A DNA stretch of 64,000 bases. Origin: Asterella californica. Taxonomy: Eukaryota; Streptophyta; Marchantiopsida; Marchantiales; Aytoniaceae. The translations under genes and the position numbers were made by a program. The DNA is taken from positions 31,280,001 through 31,344,000 of the forward strand of contig JAYKYS010000004.1 in the NCBI GenBank assembly GCA_036924285.1, given 5' to 3'. Positions 36,101-49,712 of the stretch are shown in pieces. Below the pieces are notes generated by a model that saw only the letters and a program-made list of their open reading frames with translations, made no database searches and was not told where the DNA came from. Every line of letters starts with the position of its first letter. Position 1 is the stretch's first letter.

Positions 36101-36833
36101 CACACAGTTGATACAGTTGTTAATCTCACTCCGGACAAGCTTAGTAGTTACTTTGAAACTTGCTGGGACGACAGGATTGACTTTTCAGGAAGAACTTAGG
36201 ACTTCTCTAGGCTTTTCCCGAACCATCTTTCAGATCAGAGGCGAGGCGACCATGGCGTGAATTCATTCATCCACAAAAACTGAGTCCTCGGCTACATCAA
36301 GTAAGATCAACTCTCAACTCACCCTCAGATACACAATTCCTGAAGTCCTTGACATAGTTTAACGGTACCGTCTATTATATCATGTGAATACATGCAATTG
36401 CTGAGGAGATCAAAGACAGTGCAGTTCCTCTTCCGCCCCTTACACCACTGGTTGCTTGATTTTAGGAGGTGAACATTTAGTTGTTTGGTTTTACTGGTTA
36501 AGAAGCCGAACACCACGCCTCACATCAATCACTGCCGTAGTTCCGACATTGTGGAACAACTGAAAGACACTAACTTGAGAAGAACGATAGCAAGGACCAA
36601 GAAGCCTTTGAATGGCCGTTCATAAAGTGTGAAATAATCACACGGTCATCATCCAAGAACTATTTACACTGAGGCTGTAGAGCTCTCATCCAGGCTGACG
36701 CACAAGGTTACAACCGCAAAATTGCTGGGCTAATTCACCTCAAAGCTGGGTGCTGCATGTGCAGCAACGGCTCGCAACTGACTAGCTCCAACATGGTCGC
36801 CACCAATAGAAGAGCCTACAGCTTCTAACAAGT
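33171..36833. other. Intergenic, no gene seen
   Basis: This 3.6-kb stretch has only short overlapping frames on both strands without motifs. It contains a short CATG/CACG simple repeat around 34899-34924 and a stem-loop at 35492-35533, listed separately. The right end is the 3' flank of PIGW. Confidence 0.4.
35492..35533. repeat. 16-bp perfect stem-loop
   Basis: AGAACCCAGCAGCTGT (35492-35507) pairs perfectly with ACAGCTGCTGGGTTCT (35518-35533) around a 10-base loop. No gene is next to it. It could be a structured RNA element or the remains of a small inverted-repeat transposon. Confidence 0.8.
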
Positions 36834-39800
36834 TCACCAAAACTTTAGTTTGAAGCCTAGAAACTCCACCATTCCCATTCCACCCACTAGAAGTGCTAGG
36901 TAGCTGACCAACGAACTCATTGCCAAAAGAGTGGGCGCGAAAATGGTTTGCATACTCATGTTTACGAGCCCGGTCAAGATGTTGGCCTAATCCAGCGCAG
37001 AGAACAGTGATGGTTAGCGGGAATTTGCAGAAGAAAGGGAAAGGCCTGCAACTAGAAGAACCTTTAAACCAGAACAATATTCTAACTGACACGAGAAGCT
37101 GCAAGAACATAACCCAAGAATCCAGGAAAATAACGAATACAAAGCTAGAGGATGTCATCCTCATTCGAATCTCAGTTCGATAAGTGGTCTGTGTAACTTA
37201 CCCATAGAAACGTAGCCAGCATGTTGTTATCGAAAATTCGAAGCATAGGCATAACTTTTGTTGGGAGTATAGAATCCGCTGTAAAAAATATTGCAATCAC
37301 CTGCTGGGTTCAAAGCTCATCAGTCCGTGTCCTAGGGCATCCAGCTTCGAGTTAATCGTACAGGAACCACATAAGATATGAGCTGCTGCTAAGGCAATAA
37401 CCAACCGTTCTTTGACGAACAAAAAAAACCCTTTTGCGGGCGCTACTAAAAACACTTGACGCCGACCGACATTCGGCAGAATCCACTTCTCAGTGCAGGC
37501 AAAATAATGTACCTCAAGGTTCTGAGCAAGCACAAATAACACATAGGCCAGATTACACTGCAACAAACAACAAACAGTTAGCAACCCCACGTAAAGCAAA
37601 CCTCAAAAGTCAGGAATAAAAGCAAAAGCAAAACGAGTCCCAGTACTGCAAAAATCTATTATGACCCCGCACGATTACTCAACAGTTGTGAGACAAGTTA
37701 TGTTCCAGGGGGAACAGCGGCTGAAGAAGTTCATGGCTAGCAGGGTAACTCATACCATGCGACGAGAAACTCTCTCGATAAATTCGTCCACAAAAACTGC
37801 AAGCAACCTGCAACCGGAGAAAATGTCTCTAGTTATGTACTCTGCGAACGAAGGTACGCTCTTATTACAGCTGCTATATCATAATTTGTTTATTGGCATT
37901 CTTTATTCACACGGCTTCAAAGACTACGTCACAAAGTGAGTCCTAATAAAATAACAGAAAATAATATTTGGGTATAAAACTACTGTAATAAAGCCTGCAT
38001 AACTACTCACCAGAAGATAGCGTCCAGAAGCCAAACATCTACAACAATCCACCATTTAGCAGCTCCACTGGTTTCGTCCTTACTTGAAATCTTATCCCCG
38101 TGGCAGGGAAACCTTTCCGGTAGAAAGCAAAGGTAGTTACCCAATCGTACACTGATGAGATACAAACTCCAGTAACCTGCCAACCAGCACTCACAATTCG
38201 TCTCTGGTGTTACATAAGTCGTGCACTTTGACAACTTGCGCTTGCAAGAAGCACAGAAGGTAAGCCACAGAAACTGTAAGGTCGGAAGTGGATAGTGGCA
38301 GCTCATTACCAAATATGCTGTAGACGCCTTCCTTGTTGAGGCTAAGAAGTCCCGGGCCACGCTCAGATGATAATAGGTACTTGTTTAGGCCATAAGACAG
38401 ACTTGCCTGATATGCTACAGACACTCAAACATGGATGGAACAAAGTTAAAAGTTGTTTCAGATAGAGGATGACTGCTTTTCATGGTCTGACTGACCATAC
38501 ACGCTAAACTACGATCATACTATACCGACAGAAACTGAAAGTAAAAACAATTGCACGTAGAAACAGATATTGTTTTATAAAACCCGTCTATACCTCCAAG
38601 TATCAACACCGCCAAGCTTCCACAATACGCAGCAGGTACGTGGATGATGGATGTTAGAAGCGCAACAGCTGCTAAAGTGAAAAAAAAGTTCCAGTGGACT
38701 CCATACTCTGCTACATGCTCCTGATTTTGAAATAAAACAGAGTACATGCATCCGGCATAAGAAACTGTACAGTCCAGGCCATGTTACAATTCAATCTCAA
38801 CATGCACTTTAAATACGTTCAGACCAGAAACATGACCTGTGAAGCAAGTTACAGGTACTTTCTACGAGTTCTGCTTTGCCGGAAAAACACTCTAAACCAC
38901 TTAGGTGAAAACGAACCTGATAATCTACACCCTTAGTAAGGATGAGCCTGGCAAAGCCGAGCACTAAAAGAGGACTTGTGTTCCGAAGGACCCCTCCGTA
39001 TTTTCTGTATTCCGACAGACGTACGTTCAACAATCACGTCTTAAGTATGACTTGTATCAGGACATATTTGGTCCACAACGGTTTCGGAAAACGAAGTATC
39101 TGAAATAGTTTTTCCATTTTTCATTACTTGATCCAGGACAGGTAAGAATGGAAAAGGTACTTACGACGGTGGCAGGTTGCGCGCCTGCCTCGAAACCAGG
39201 CCATTTGCAACTACGAAAGATCCAACTCCTACATCCATCTGTACAAATTTGAAACAAACAATTATTCTGAGTCAACTGAAGCCAACATAACCCTAATCTG
39301 AACGACACCATGAGAATAAGGTCTGATTGTGATCTGTTGTAATGGTAAGGCATTCCAACAAATGTCCATTCATGAATGTGTATTTTTACTCCCATAGCCA
39401 AGGCGTTAGGAGGAACTAAACAAACTTTACAAGTTGCAAACATACAATGCAAGCCACTAAAAAACGCTGAGGTAAACTCTGAATACTTCGAACTCAACCA
39501 TTATTAACAACACAATGAAGTGGAAGCAGTCCAAAAAGTAGCCTGAAAGGAATATGTTTGACTTACTTACCAGTCCAGTACCGTAGGTTTCGGTTTTTGC
39601 ATAGCGTCGTGGGAACACGTTGAAGTCAACAGCGAGGATACTGACACATGTTACCAGCATCTACAGAACACGTCGTACAAGAACCTTCTTAAGTTTCACA
39701 GTATAAGCGTAGGAGAGAGGATCCAATTGACTTGTCTTCACCTCTGCCCTCTCCCGTAGCAAGTTGGACTTTACCATGGTAAATCTGAAAGAAGACAGAA

Positions 39801-41559
39801 AGCCAGTTTTACGAGGGGCCGTTTCCTTCGATTTCTCTTGCGGCGGGTTATAGCCATTCTTCTTAGTTTTCGACCTGCATGGCCCCGAAAGTGCAAGCTT
39901 AATGTCAGCCTTGACGGGAGCCTTACACCGGGAAGGAAACATCCGTACAACGTCATCCAGACTAAAACAATTTCTCATGGTGAAATTTAACGTATCCACG
40001 CAATTACACATAAGCATATCCTTTCTGAGTAAGTTAAATACAGCAGATCAGTACATCCGCAGCTTGATCATGACTAATCAGAAACCACAGAATAAAGAGT
40101 ACCTTCTAAAGAGGAACATCCCGACAACTGTGAGGGACACAAAAACTCCAGTTATAATGTATACCCAATCGGCAAGAACCTGCAAGAGAACCAAGAAACT
40201 GCACACATGCAGGTCCATTTGAAGCCATACATGGTAAACTCTCGAATCAAGCAAAACCCTAAACCCACATTCGGTCCACACCTTAGGCAGTTATGGACGG
40301 CAAGAGATGTTCTGTCTACATACCTTAGCATTAGTTAGCACCTTGAGAGCTTACAAGTATGCAAGTCTATATAGAATCGTTACTGACAACTCAGAAGAAC
40401 AGAGAAAGAAGCATGATTAGTGCAAGAACAATACTAGCAGTAAGAAGAAATGTGATATCCGAGTATAAGCAGAACTCGCTATGAGGTAAGCTTGAGAAAG
40501 CCTCAAAATTGTAACTGCAAAATATGGAAGCGCTAATTACCGTCAGGCATGCAAGAGCCGGTATGGTCACAAATACAAAATCATTGAATAACACAGTCCC
40601 GTAATCTTTGCCGCCACCAGCTGAATTCCTTTCATCATTCGCTCGCCCAATACTGTTAGTGACAGCTCCCCTTGAAGCTGCAGGAGTAACGAGCGGTGTT
40701 GAATAACGGCTTGCTGCTGGGCAAATACTTCAAGGCACATTCATCGCCGTTGCACATCAAAACGTCACGAAAACAGCACAACTTTACCAATCAAGAGGAC
40801 GACATACAAAGCTGGTGCATCTACATTTAGCTCACCAGGTTGTAGAATGAGGCCACCAAGCTGTCTTAAGATAATAAACACCTGCATGTAAAAGAGCAGT
40901 TGAAGACACTGAGGGTCGAAAGAAAGCGAACAAATCATCGCAAACAACTTCGGTTGAGCTACGTCTAACTACCATGTACTCGACACAGTGATGCTCCATT
41001 ACCTACTCGCTAACTCGCAGACTGAAATTCGAGCGCAGGCCTAATATAAGTCTAGAAAATCCACTTACAGGCACAACGGCGGACAGAGCAGCAATCTCCA
41101 CCATCGACGACCCATGCAGATTGCTTACGAATCTGTGAAGTGAGAGGTCCTTAGTTCAAGATACAATCATTGGGGAACGATGCGCACACTGAAAAAATAT
41201 TGGTCCAATAACGAATAATTGTAATCGAAGATCTATGCGTCTACCTAAATCTTCAGAACGTGAGACTCTGTAATTTTAGATCCAAAATCCATAAACCAAT
41301 CCCGCGCACATAAGGAGAAACTTTGAGTAAAACAATCGAACAAACCACCCCACGAATTAGCAATAGCAACGATCAGGAATCCACAAACGTCTCAGCTCCG
41401 AATTTTAAACTCACAGGGAAAACACGCAACATTCTAGATTTCTCTACCTCTACAGCGTGTCACTATCAATGTCAATCACTGGTGTGCATAAAACACTCAC
41501 GCTTCTTTCAACCCCTTCAAAGTGGCACCCGCCAATGTACTCTCCTGTGGCAAATCCAT
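36834..41559 (-). CDS. PIGW: GPI-anchor inositol acyltransferase PIGW/GWT1
   Basis: PIGW acylates the inositol of GlcN-phosphatidylinositol in the ER membrane during GPI-anchor synthesis. I place these minus-strand exons: 41559-41501, 41132-41069, 40881-40836, 40713-40541, 40179-40103, 39874-39775, 39660-39571, 39238-39165, 39004-38917, 38720-38594, 38414-38310, 38176-38011, 37807-37756, 37557-37513, 37278-37202, 36986-36834. Reading phases agree across every junction except one: a short exon of length 3n+1 between 37513 and 37278 is missing from my model. Family landmarks are [108 protein letters not shown] and a C-terminal LKFW. The total is about 500 residues with many membrane helices, the usual size. 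The start ATG has a good context (ACCATGG). Exon 4 has two adjacent possible acceptors. Confidence 0.92.
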
Positions 41560-43687
41560 GGTAAGAAGCTCGCAAAATTCGGATTGCGCTGGACCGATCG
41601 GCTATTTCTCTAACATTCGCGGCTGATTCCAGCCGTGCTGGTAGCCTCTTATCAGTGTCCCACACACAACTCAGCGCATGGGCGTACGCCGTCTCTAAAA
41701 CTAGGGGTTGGACTTGCTACCGTAGTAAGGTACAAGATCGACGATGGGCTGACAGAAAACCTCCAGATTTGGGGGCAGATTTGGTAAGATCTACTGTAGT
41801 GGGTCGCAAACTCTGCTAGAGCTTACTGGTACCGCCATTCGTTCAAACTCGATGACGAGTTACAGAAAGATCGCGCGCGCGTCTCTGAATGATTTCTCCC
41901 CTCCAAAGAAAAGGAAATCCAAGGAGCTTCTGTCAGGCCTTGCATACTGGCAAAGCAGCCATTGCAGATCTGGTCGTTCAACTTACAATCTGACGAGCGT
42001 TCTTGAATCCTGTCTCCGCTCTCCACGTGACAAGTGTTCTTGTGGCTCCTGACTCCTGAGTTCTTAAGGTGCCGCACTGTAATAATTTAAAAACCTTCTG
42101 AATCACACTGCTCATACTCGCCCTATGTGTTTCAACACTTGTGTGACGTTCGATGTCACGTACACTGGTTCCAACAGCTTCTACCCCTCGTTGAAATCCT
42201 AACTTATAATGCATGCTTTGGTCCCCGTCTCCAACTATTCCACGTGTTTCGTCTAAGTGATTTTCTGTGACGTTTCTGCGCATATTCTAGCCTAAGACTG
42301 TCCGTTTCGCTGTCGCCTCCTGAAAGTCCCCCTCCCTATTTTCGGTCCATCAGTCCACTCTCCATGTTCGGTCTTTAGTGAGGCTCTTCACCGACCGTCA
42401 CTTCATACTCCTAAGATTTCACGTTTGAGATAGGATACGGGTGGCGATCGAATCTGGAAGACGGATTCACCCCGAAAATACATCGGACTTTGCAAGAAAT
42501 GGCACAGGATTTTAGCAACAGAACGAATTCCCCTGTTACATGGCATAGTCCATCTAATGTTGTCGAAACAAGCAGTCTAAGTGACCGAGCGAGAACATTG
42601 GAACTAACATGTTCGACACAAGTTGTAACCCAATGATGCGTGATGATTTGGTAACCATCCCGGCTGACAAAGGAGGAAGGTTAGCCACAATGACGCTCGC
42701 GTGGTCGGTGACAGCAGTTTCAAACTGAGTGGGCACAAGAACCGTCTATACCCAGCAGGCCTCGTCGTGAGGATGCATCGTGAGACCTTGTCTGCGCTTT
42801 ATTACTCAAAACAGTAGAGAGCTCAAGGTCCTCAAAGGGATCAATCAAGACTTCTTGTACTAGGGCGCAGATTTCTTCTATTACATTACACAGCTGAAGG
42901 CCAGAAGAGTACAGAATGTATTCACGAACACATGTGTGGAGCCTCATCAGTAGAATCTCACGGTCTCCCAGTTAGCGTATTATTTACAGGTAGATTATGA
43001 ATCTTCTAAAGACTAGCAGGCTCCTGAGACGAGCTGTACAATCCTTCATATGATGCTCCACTGCCGGAAGAAACCACGAAACTCCCAAAAGCGAATGTAC
43101 GACAATATACAGACGATCGGGCGGTCACCTGATCCCAAGGACAGGAAGCCTGAACATACAATCTCGAGCGGACGAGGAATGCTCAAGTTCCGCAGTCTTT
43201 AATGCAGAGGCAATCTGTGCTGCTGTACGAAGTAAAACGGATGATCCTACCATGATAGAACCTGTACTTCGCATGTGCATCATTTGCCTGCCAGTACATA
43301 GAATCTACCTTCGCGTGATTACAACAAATTTAGATTGCCCCCGGATAGAATAGGCATTCGTCTCTAGTATACAGTCATGACCTCATATCAGCCACCACGA
43401 GTGATGATGAAACACCCCATACAGAGAACACCAAACATCCTTCGATCCGCTTGTGTTTAGGATGAACCAGCTTGCTTCGCTTACCACGTATGTCATCTGA
43501 AGAGGATTTATGATCAAAATCGTGATGAAAACTATCGAGTAGCTGAAGCTCTTGGATATTCTCACCCGATATCAGGTACCCAGATCTTGACGGTTGGAGC
43601 TTGCAGTAGCACAGTATGTCGTACCAGTGGAAGTAACTAAACGCAATGGTGTTTTGAGTGTCAAGCAAGAAGAAAGCTGATATGCTA
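41560..43687. other. Intergenic, no gene seen
   Basis: The left end holds the PIGW promoter and the right end the 3' flank of the MTI-MTK gene. The small frames on both strands show no motif. I see no RNA gene or element. Confidence 0.4.
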
Positions 43688-46147
43688 CTAGTGATGGCTG
43701 ACAAAATCAGTAATTTGTGTAATACTGGAAAAGTTTCTCCTCTGCTTCATGATCAGTTTCGCACATGTGAGAGCTTTGCGTTCGCATGCTGCCCTTCTGT
43801 CGGCATCCGTTATAGACTCCATGTCCTCAACATGGGCTATACCAACAATCCTTCTGATCATCTTGGCGGCAGCAAAACCAAGTGTGTCAAGAAACAGATC
43901 TTTCATGAACCTTATCTCCGAGAACGTTCTTGCAGCTGGGGTATTGTAGACGGCAGGTGAATATGCATCACCAGGAGAGTCCCTGGATTTTTCCCACTCA
44001 GCCTTGAATTTTGCAGCAAACAAGTTCCAGATGTCCGCAATAGTCTGCAGTATCCACTTCTTGTAGTTATCTCGGTCGCCCTTGGTAACAGAGTGACCAT
44101 CCTGAGAATAATAGGCCAGGAGGAGGTTTGCAAGGAATGCACCAATATCAAACCCCATTGGACCGTAGAAGCTGAACTCTGGGTCAATGACCTGAGTCGA
44201 ATTCTGCGTGACCATGACAGAACCACTGTGCAGATCCCCGTGAAGCAAAGCCTGTGTTCGCTCACAGAATCTGACCTTTAACTCGGCTATTTCAGCTTTC
44301 AATTCGATGTCCTCCCGGACGGCTCGAACGTCTTCGTCTAGTTGAGGAGAAGTCCACCGATTGTTAGAGGCTTCCATGTAAGGTTCAGTAAATATGACCT
44401 GCTCGGTGAGCCTGCACATCTCCACGTTCGCATAAGATTGCGCCGACGCCTCTTTGTGCTTGTAAGTATCAAGCGCGAGAAGAGATGTATAAAATAGGGT
44501 TTTAGACATGAAGTCGGATATATGGTCAGCAAGGTGAGGGTAGACAATTCCTTGAATGAGTCCCTTTCGCAGAATTACGTGAGGAGGCTCAAGGTAGCGC
44601 ATGGCAATGAGTGCCATTGGGTGATCGAAGTAGTAGACTTCAGGCACGTATTCAGGAACCAATTCATACTCTTTTCTCAAAGCCTTCACTTCGAAATAGG
44701 CACGCTCCAAAGTCATCGCCCACGCTTCTCCTACACAGCGAACGTACGGAAGTGCCTGTTTTAGAACTAACGATCCTCGTGGACCAACCACAATGTACAC
44801 AAAGTTCATATTCCCATCTCCCACTTCTTTGATGTTCCAGTCCCTCGGGGTACCCCCTAGTCTCCTTGCAAGCGATGGAATGTTTTCGAGGTACTCAGAT
44901 GCAGCATTTTCATCAAGAGCACGGTAGTTTCGCTTGTGCTCCGCAGCTCCATTCTGCAGCTTCCATTCCACGTCGTCTTTAACAACCTCTGTCTTCCCTG
45001 GTTCTCCAATCTCCGCTTCTTCAGAATCCTCATATTTCACAGTTCCAAAGACAAGTCCACCAACATCTAGGCGATGAGTCTTCTCATCCTTCCAAACAAC
45101 TCCCTTATCCGTGATCACCCCGGTGATGTATTTAGCTGGGGTGACATCAAAAGCAGGATTCCAAACGCCAATTCCTGGGGCAGCGACCTCAGCCCCGGCA
45201 CCACCAAATGCATGAGTAAGCTCTGACTTCGACCGTTTCTCTATAACAATTTCATCCCCTGAACGAATATGCGTATCCACAGTCGTGAGGGGAGCAGCGA
45301 TAAAGAAAGGAATGCCTAATTGATAAGCAGCGAGTGCCAAACTAAACGTGCCAATCTTGTTCGCAGTATCACCGTTCACAGCGATTCGGTCGGCCCCAAC
45401 TACTACAGCATGAACATGTCCTGAAGCTATCAAGGAAGCCGCGGCCGAGTCTGCAATGAGAACAGAGGGAATTTTATCATGCACCAGCTCGTACGCAGTC
45501 AATCTGGAGCCCTGATTGTACGGACGGGTTTCTGTGCAGTAAACCGTCTCGATCTTTCCTTGTGAAAACAGAGACCTAATTACCCCCAGAGCTGTTCCAT
45601 ACCCTGCAGTGGCTAGACTGCCAGTGTTGCAATGTGTGAGTATACACAAATTTTCCGAAACCCCGACAACTTGTAAAATGGCCTTAGCGCCATATTCTCC
45701 AATAGCCTTGTTTGACAAGACATCGTCCTTGAGCATCTCTTCGGCAGCTTCAACAAACCGCGAGATGACAGTCTCCGCAGTCGCTCCGTTTTGAACTGAG
45801 GCCTGCCGTGCCAGGTTTTGAAGCTTGTATGCGGCATCTGCAAGATTGACGGCAGTTGGACGACTGGAGATGAGAAGATTAAGGCGCTCCTGGATGAAAA
45901 TAGCGGCATCCTTAGCTTCTCCCTGGTACGAATTCTGCAGGTTTACGAGCTCTACAGCCAGAGCCAGAGCCGCAGTTACCGCGATAGCTGGTGCTCCACG
46001 CACCACCATATCCTTGATAGCAACCCACGCTGCATCAGAATCAGGAACATCCACATACACCGATTCATGTGGCAGCTTCTTCTGGTCCAGAAGTTGCAAG
46101 CTTCCGCGCTTGTAACGAATAGCCTGCAAAGTCGTGTCTTCCCCCAT
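43688..46147 (-). CDS. Fused methylthioribose-1-phosphate isomerase and methylthioribose kinase
   Basis: One intronless ORF of 819 codons plus TAG runs from the ATG at 46147; the frame is open a little further upstream but without an ATG. Residues about 1-370 are a complete MtnA-type isomerase: RGAPAIA near 51, the catalytic cysteine in [13 protein letters not shown] (C173), the catalytic aspartate in [19 protein letters not shown] (D253), and [22 protein letters not shown] shortened here to its start and end. An acidic linker (about 370-405) follows. Residues about 408-819 are a complete MtnK-type kinase: [10 protein letters not shown], the catalytic HGDLHSGSV (about 636) and the metal-binding [15 protein letters not shown] (about 655). 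Together they turn methylthioribose into methylthioribulose-1-phosphate, two consecutive steps of methionine salvage. In most plants these are separate proteins; a fusion is known to me from ciliates. All other multi-domain genes here have introns. Confidence 0.94.
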   Translation of the reverse strand: MGEDTTLQAIRYKRGSLQLLDQKKLPHESVYVDVPDSDAAWVAIKDMVVRGAPAIAVTAALALAVELVNLQNSYQGEAKDAAIFIQERLNLLISSRPTAVNLADAAYKLQNLARQASVQNGATAETVISRFVEAAEEMLKDDVLSNKAIGEYGAKAILQVVGVSENLCILTHCNTGSLATAGYGTALGVIRSLFSQGKIETVYCTETRPYNQGSRLTAYELVHDKIPSVLIADSAAASLIASGHVHAVVVGADRIAVNGDTANKIGTFSLALAAYQLGIPFFIAAPLTTVDTHIRSGDEIVIEKRSKSELTHAFGGAGAEVAAPGIGVWNPAFDVTPAKYITGVITDKGVVWKDEKTHRLDVGGLVFGTVKYEDSEEAEIGEPGKTEVVKDDVEWKLQNGAAEHKRNYRALDENAASEYLENIPSLARRLGGTPRDWNIKEVGDGNMNFVYIVVGPRGSLVLKQALPYVRCVGEAWAMTLERAYFEVKALRKEYELVPEYVPEVYYFDHPMALIAMRYLEPPHVILRKGLIQGIVYPHLADHISDFMSKTLFYTSLLALDTYKHKEASAQSYANVEMCRLTEQVIFTEPYMEASNNRWTSPQLDEDVRAVREDIELKAEIAELKVRFCERTQALLHGDLHSGSVMVTQNSTQVIDPEFSFYGPMGFDIGAFLANLLLAYYSQDGHSVTKGDRDNYKKWILQTIADIWNLFAAKFKAEWEKSRDSPGDAYSPAVYNTPAARTFSEIRFMKDLFLDTLGFAAAKMIRRIVGIAHVEDMESITDADRRAACERKALTCAKLIMKQRRNFSSITQITDFVSHH

Positions 46148-47580
46148 TCTCTTTCCTTCCGCCTGCTGCACTGTCCCACTCGCGACCTCTCCTCCGGGTT
46201 CTTACTTCAGAACTGGATCCCTCTCTACGTTCATATACCGGCCAAGAATAGTCTACAGATCGCCCTGACCTCAGGAGCTGACAGTTCCCTCGAAATTCAA
46301 AGCTCAAATTGGCTAGCCATGCCTCTATGTGCGAGTTTCAGGAGACGCACATTAACTGTGATTCAACCTCTCCCGAGAGAACGCCAGAGGAGAGTCACCA
46401 GCAACTTCTCCAATGAGATGCCATGAAGAATCCGAATCCTAGAGGCAAAGTCGCTCCACTCTTAAGGGATCGGGCGGGATAACGGAAAGGGTATAGGCTC
46501 AAGGCGGAATCCCACCCGACTTCGGATTCCTTTAACTTCATTGGACTCGGGGGAGTCGAAGATCTCACGCACTCCTCGCGGAAAGAGGCTCAAGAAGGAA
46601 AGAAAGGTGGGACCAAAAGGTCTTCGCAAAGAACTTCGGTGTTATGATCTGAGATTTAACACGTTTTCCACTGACTGCAAAGGCGGCAGAAGACACTCGA
46701 TCAGCAGATCATGAGGCCCGACAAGTGCACATTAGATCCTCGGTGCAGTACTTGCCAGCAAAAGAGATTTGGCAGTCCACAAAAGTACAAAGAATGTGTC
46801 CAGGGATAGTGGATTGGGCCATCCACCATGAGGATATCCCCACCTCGCCTGCACGACAGGGAAGATGCCCTCTACGAAAGAAATCAAAGATACTGCCGTA
46901 GGTATGACTATATACATTCCCCCGCAAATGCGTCAATCAGCAGCCAGGCCGATGAACGACCGTTCTCCCCTTTCTTCAAGCTACGGCAACTAACAGCAAC
47001 GTACCCACTGCATCTGCAGCATGCAGATCCCATTACCGCATTACCGCAATAGTCGCACGTCATTCATCGCGATGGATTTGCACTTTATTCTGTGTATGTG
47101 ACTGATACCGTTGGAGAAACGTCCGGTCCGTCCCCGAGGGTAAGCAAACAAGCAAACAGGATTCAAGACTTCTACTTCAAGATTAGTGCAGCGACGCTCG
47201 TGATATGTTGTTCCTTCTTTTGAGGCGGGACTGGAACAGATTGGATAGTTTCGAAGCTTCGCATATGCTGAACTACGGATGCTCCCGTCAGCGTGGTCGT
47301 CAGGTGCCTCCTCACTCCTCTTTTCCTTTCTACTTCGCAGTCAGCCATACTACAGTAGTGAACTTCTTTACGTACTATGTTGACCCGCGACTCTCGTGAG
47401 TCGTGACTACACTTGGTTTACCCTGCTGTAAAAACTCGTCGATGGGAAAATATACACTCTAGTTGTCTAAGAGTTACATTCAGAAATTTTCTTGATTACA
47501 ACCCTAATCTGTTTGTTGTGTTTGGATATACCCCTCTTAGTGATGTATTCTTGGATCATACCTCTATCGAATGTCAAACC
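46148..47580. other. 5' flank of the MTI-MTK gene and intergenic DNA
   Basis: The first few hundred bases upstream of 46147 should hold the promoter of the fusion gene. I could not identify a TATA box with confidence. No coding region is recognisable up to the RNase H scrap at 47581. Confidence 0.4.
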
Positions 47581-47692
47581 AGGCAGTTGACAATGCAAAA
47601 CGGAAGTACACCACCACCGAGAGAGAAACGCTACTTATGATATTCGTTGTGAAGAAATTCAAGCATTATCTTTTGGATTGTAGATTAAGAAC
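47581..47692 (+). pseudogene. Relic of a Ty3/gypsy RNase H domain
   Basis: Two pieces in different frames, RQLTMQN at 47581 and YTTTERETLLMIFVVKKFKH starting at 47607, match the conserved end of gypsy RNase H (usually ASRQLT, then KYTTTERE and FAVKKFRHYL). A small frameshift separates them, and nothing else of the element is readable around it. It is an old fragment, unrelated to the two larger elements as far as I can see. Confidence 0.75.
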
Positions 47693-49712
47693 CCGTTGAG
47701 TTCTATTATCCTAAGAATTTGTCTTGTCAGTTGAAGTGAGGAAAAGAACGCAATAAGCCAGTACAGATTTTGGCCGTAGTTGTCATGAATTATCTTATTT
47801 TAACCATGTATGTCGTCACCTTGAACAATGATCAATGTGGTTAACCGACGCAGCATGGAGAATTCACTAAGAATCCTAGAAGCGTGAGCAAGAGAAAAGA
47901 GAGACTGGAGGAGAAACTTTGAGCTTGTTCACTTTTCCCTTCTAAGAAGACGGAGCGCTGAAGGAACCCGTTCAGTCTTCTGTAACGTCCAGTGTAGAGT
48001 TTGAAATCATAGACAGTAGAGAGAGTAGTGTTTGACAAGTTGACAATTACTTTGTTTCTTTTAAAGGGTTCAAACACTCATAGAGAGGATTAGCGAGCAA
48101 AACCAGATTAGTGGAAAGTCTGAAATGGAACCCTAGATAAGTGGTTAGAGCAGATCATCTTTATGATGGCTTGTTATCATTGTGTATTTAGATTACTTAT
48201 TGTTGATATCAAAACAAGAGGAGAACGGATCAAGTATATATGACGCCACTATATGTCATGTATGAGAACTCTAACGCACTTGAACCAGTACATGTGCACT
48301 GCTTATTTATCTCGTTATCCGGGCTGCGCAATATGCTTTACGATGATCATTTTAACCTCTGTGAGTAATTCCACAATAGGCAACTGAAAGCCAGTTTGTG
48401 AATTTGTGTTATACCTCTGAACTTCCTTGCTGTCTTGACAGGAAAATACAGTGTCCAAAACTAAATATGACGAGGAGATCTACATCAACAACTCATACGG
48501 CTATATGAGAATCACAATGGAAGGATGATCATTGGAGCTACAAGTGCTGTCAAACAACATATGCGAGGAGTACTGTCCAAGGAGAGAAACGAAGATTAAA
48601 GGTAAGCTTTCAAGCATGCCGATAAGCAGATGAGAATACAAATGTTTATAGAAATGAACTTGATACGCATATAGAACTCGAAAGTAGTTAAAAATGAGAG
48701 AAAATTAAGAAATCATCGACAAATAAACTCTGTTCCAGCTGCTACTTGCCATCTTACCGCATGCACGGTTCTGATTTTGGTTAATAGCACCCTTTAGTAG
48801 CATACTGTCATATTCTTATGCTTCTTTGATTTGGACTACGATACAAACAAAATTGCTTTAGTGAGAGTGACATCTCAACTTCCAAGAATAACACAACTTA
48901 ACTTGAGGATGACCTGTCCGGAAACTCATTGTCAAAAGTAAAGGTTATATCTCTCGCATGAACTCTCTCTCTACCACATTCACACCTCAAGAACTAGCAT
49001 CATAAAGATTATTAATTACGAGACGATTGTAGAGTGAAAGTTGTGGGGTTGGACGAGCTTTTCTCTTTGTGCCAGATTTTGTTTATCTGCTGATTTTGCT
49101 ACACCAAGAATAGGCAAATAAAAGTTTTGCGAATGAAACATGAAAGCAGTATATTCCACCGTACATATGTAGGAGTGGAGAAGGATGTAGAGAAAAATAA
49201 GCTCGGGTCATGGACTCTGCACCGTGTGAGTTGCAAGTCTAGAATTGCAATCTTGGGGTACAGTTTATGAGAGTAGTAAGATCTCCAGAAGGTACTATGG
49301 GAATTCTCTTGATGGAAAGGAATAATTTTGGGTTGTTTAAGGCGAAATGTTTCATATCAGAGGAATTGAAGAAAGAAGTCTTGACTGAAGACTTATTGTA
49401 GATTGGAAAGGACTAGCTAGACCAAGGAATGAGGAGACATAAAAAGAGTGGACAGTGGTGACTCCATGAGAGAATTTTCAAGGTAGTCTGCAGATATCGA
49501 ATGATTCAAAACTTTGATTAAATGTTCAACATCACATTGTAAGCAAAGAAGTGAGGAGTATTATGATAAAACCATGAAAACTTCCAAAAATAGTGAAGTC
49601 TAATATGTATGTTTTTCATGAGTTGCTCTAGATTCTCTTATCTCTCGATCATCGAGAGATCACTTCGACCATTAAAAATCCGGTTATTGTCGTGAGTAGT
49701 AGGAATGTCAAA
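47693..49712. other. AT-rich intergenic DNA, no gene seen
   Basis: No gene or clear element fragment is visible, although its AT-richness and position between retroelement remains suggest decayed mobile DNA. A 21-bp palindrome with 10-bp arms, ATCTCTCGAT and ATCGAGAGAT, lies at 49640-49660, about 50 bp before the large element. Confidence 0.4.
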
